Source of the DNA: Chloroflexota bacterium | Lineage (GTDB): Bacteria > Chloroflexota > Dehalococcoidia > Lucifugimonadales > Lucifugimonadaceae | Assembly: GCA_009837685.1 (NCBI GenBank) | Contig: VXTA01000059.1 | Location: forward strand, 1-7,567 | DNA: 7,567 bases | Reading direction: 5' to 3' | Shown here: piece after piece, positions 7,014-7,567 of the stretch | Layout of the letters: every line of letters starts with the position of its first letter | Position numbering within the stretch: the stretch's first letter is position 1 | The notes under the pieces: generated by a model | Told to the model about the DNA's origin: nothing | Seen by the model: only the letters and a program-made list of their open reading frames with translations | Database searches by the model: none | Program-made: the position numbers and the translations under genes

Positions 7014-7457
7014 GTGAAAATCAGCGGGGAATTCACTGTAAACGCTCCGAAACAGAAGGTTTGGGAAACGCTTAACGATGTAGAAGCGCTAGGTTCGATG
7101 ATCCCTGGTGCCAAAGGACTGAGGGAAGTGGAGACGGACGAGTACACCGCGAATATAGACATCGGGATCGGTCCGATCAAGGCAAGTTTTGCGGGGAATG
7201 TGAAGATCGAGGAGCGTGACGAACCGAATTCTTACACCCTTAAAGTGGATGGGAATTCACGTCATGGCTGGATGAAGGGGACGGGTAAAGTCGAGCTTGA
7301 AGAGATCGATGCGGAGTCGACATTGATCAAAGCCGATGGCGAGATTCAGACCGGTGGGATGATTGCGCGAGTAGGGCAACGGATGTTGCCGGGAGTGTCT
7401 AAGCAGCTGATGGGGGTCTTCTTTAAGAATGTGGAGACCTCAGCGAAGAATCGATAG
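7014..7457 (+). CDS. coxG: CoxG family protein (SRPBCC fold, 'carbon monoxide dehydrogenase subunit G')
   Basis: Member of the START/SRPBCC helix-grip superfamily, CoxG branch. In CO-oxidising bacteria CoxG links the molybdenum enzyme to the membrane, and it has been implicated in delivering quinone for its electrons. Recognisable family features are the N-terminal strand MKISGEFTVNAPKQKVWETL (1-20), the NDVEALGSMIPG segment (21-32), GIGPIKASFAGNVKI (51-65), and the C-terminal helix with GQRMLPGVSKQLMGVFFKN (121-139). At 147 residues it is just the lipid-binding domain. The C-terminal extension and hydrophobic anchor found in longer CoxG proteins are absent. It uses GTG with a good ribosome site. 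It is transcribed away from the S-L-M operon, unlike many clusters where coxG is co-directional, but adjacency still argues that it serves this enzyme. A stem-loop 34 bases after its stop may end its transcript. Confidence 0.92.
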   Translation: MKISGEFTVNAPKQKVWETLNDVEALGSMIPGAKGLREVETDEYTANIDIGIGPIKASFAGNVKIEERDEPNSYTLKVDGNSRHGWMKGTGKVELEEIDAESTLIKADGEIQTGGMIARVGQRMLPGVSKQLMGVFFKNVETSAKNR

Positions 7458-7487
7458 GCGTTCCTGCCCCGATTCTCCGGGCCCCTC

Positions 7488-7567
7488 TGGATTCCGGCTT
7501 TCGCCGGAATGACGGTTGCGAAGCCGGATCCTAGGCTTAGCCGGGATGACGGTTGCTACGCTGGGTC
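7488..7567. repeat. Short tandem hairpin repeat with a 37-bp period, running off the right edge
   Basis: Unit 1 (7488-7524) and unit 2 (7525-7561) align without gaps: 24 of the first 32 positions are identical, including a shared ATGACGGTTGC (7509-7519 and 7546-7556). A third unit appears to begin at 7562 (TGGGTC), exactly on the period. Unit 1 contains a perfect 8-bp stem. Unit 2 keeps a broken one (ATCC-GGC paired with GCC-GGAT). The wording 'ATTCCGGCTTTCGCCGGAATGACGG' type is familiar as a dispersed intergenic hairpin repeat in several bacterial groups; that comparison is from memory, not a search. The stretch 7458-7487 before it shows nothing recognisable. Confidence 0.65.
7491..7510 (+). 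terminator. Perfect stem-loop downstream of coxG, possible terminator
   Basis: ATTCCGGC, a TTTC loop, and GCCGGAAT form an 8-bp perfect stem 34 bases after the coxG stop. It is followed by GACGGTT and not a T-run, so as an intrinsic terminator it is imperfect. It is also the palindromic core of the repeat described in the next entry, and may serve both purposes. Confidence 0.4.

Noticed and set aside
7488..7567. CRISPR array
   Set aside because: The 37-bp period is made of directly adjoining, diverged palindromic units with no unique spacers, and no cas gene is nearby.
1..7567. A defence system, prophage or integrative element
   Set aside because: All genes are metabolic, envelope or DNA-repair types in a compact layout. 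No integrase, transposase, tRNA or phage gene is visible, and a lone RecQ is a normal housekeeping gene.

Overview
The window is an ordinary-looking bacterial chromosomal segment of moderate G+C. It holds five complete genes and one partial gene on the minus strand, and one divergent gene on the plus strand. The core is a molybdenum-hydroxylase operon of the xanthine oxidase / aerobic CO dehydrogenase family. On the minus strand it reads small [2Fe-2S] subunit (6436-6909), large molybdopterin subunit (4034-6433), then FAD subunit (3144-4031), with 2-nt gaps between them. This S-L-M order, and the active-site loop AYRGAGR in the large subunit, mark it as the 'form II' CoxL-like type. It is not the canonical CO-oxidising form I, which has M-S-L order and a cysteine in the loop. 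The true substrate is therefore open.

A CoxG-family SRPBCC protein (7014-7457) is transcribed divergently from the small subunit across a 104-bp shared intergenic region. Directly behind the FAD subunit lies a LiaF-like four-helix membrane protein with a beta-repeat C-terminal domain (2408-3130). It is followed by an acyl-CoA dehydrogenase (1195-2352) whose upstream region carries an 8-bp perfect inverted repeat. A RecQ helicase comes next (1095 to the left edge, C-terminus cut off), preceded by a reasonable sigma-70-like promoter. None of the usual cox maturation genes (coxD/E/F) is present in the window.

At the right edge, downstream of coxG, is a stem-loop repeat with a 37-bp period: two diverged units plus the beginning of a third. 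It resembles the dispersed '...GGAATGACGG' hairpin repeats seen between genes in many bacteria.

Taxonomic guess (inference, weak): the form II cox genes, the LiaF-like protein, the acyl-CoA dehydrogenase and the hairpin repeats would suit a Chloroflexota lineage (Dehalococcoidia/SAR202-like) or another heterotroph of similar lifestyle. Nothing here proves it. Functionally, the hydroxylase trimer plus CoxG would oxidise a small organic substrate (or, less likely, CO) and pass electrons on, and the acyl-CoA dehydrogenase may act in a connected acid-catabolism route. RecQ is probably an independent housekeeping gene. I found no clearly new system. The most unusual items are the LiaF-like gene embedded behind the hydroxylase operon, its five-fold beta repeat, the short CoxG without a C-terminal anchor, and the 37-bp repeat array.
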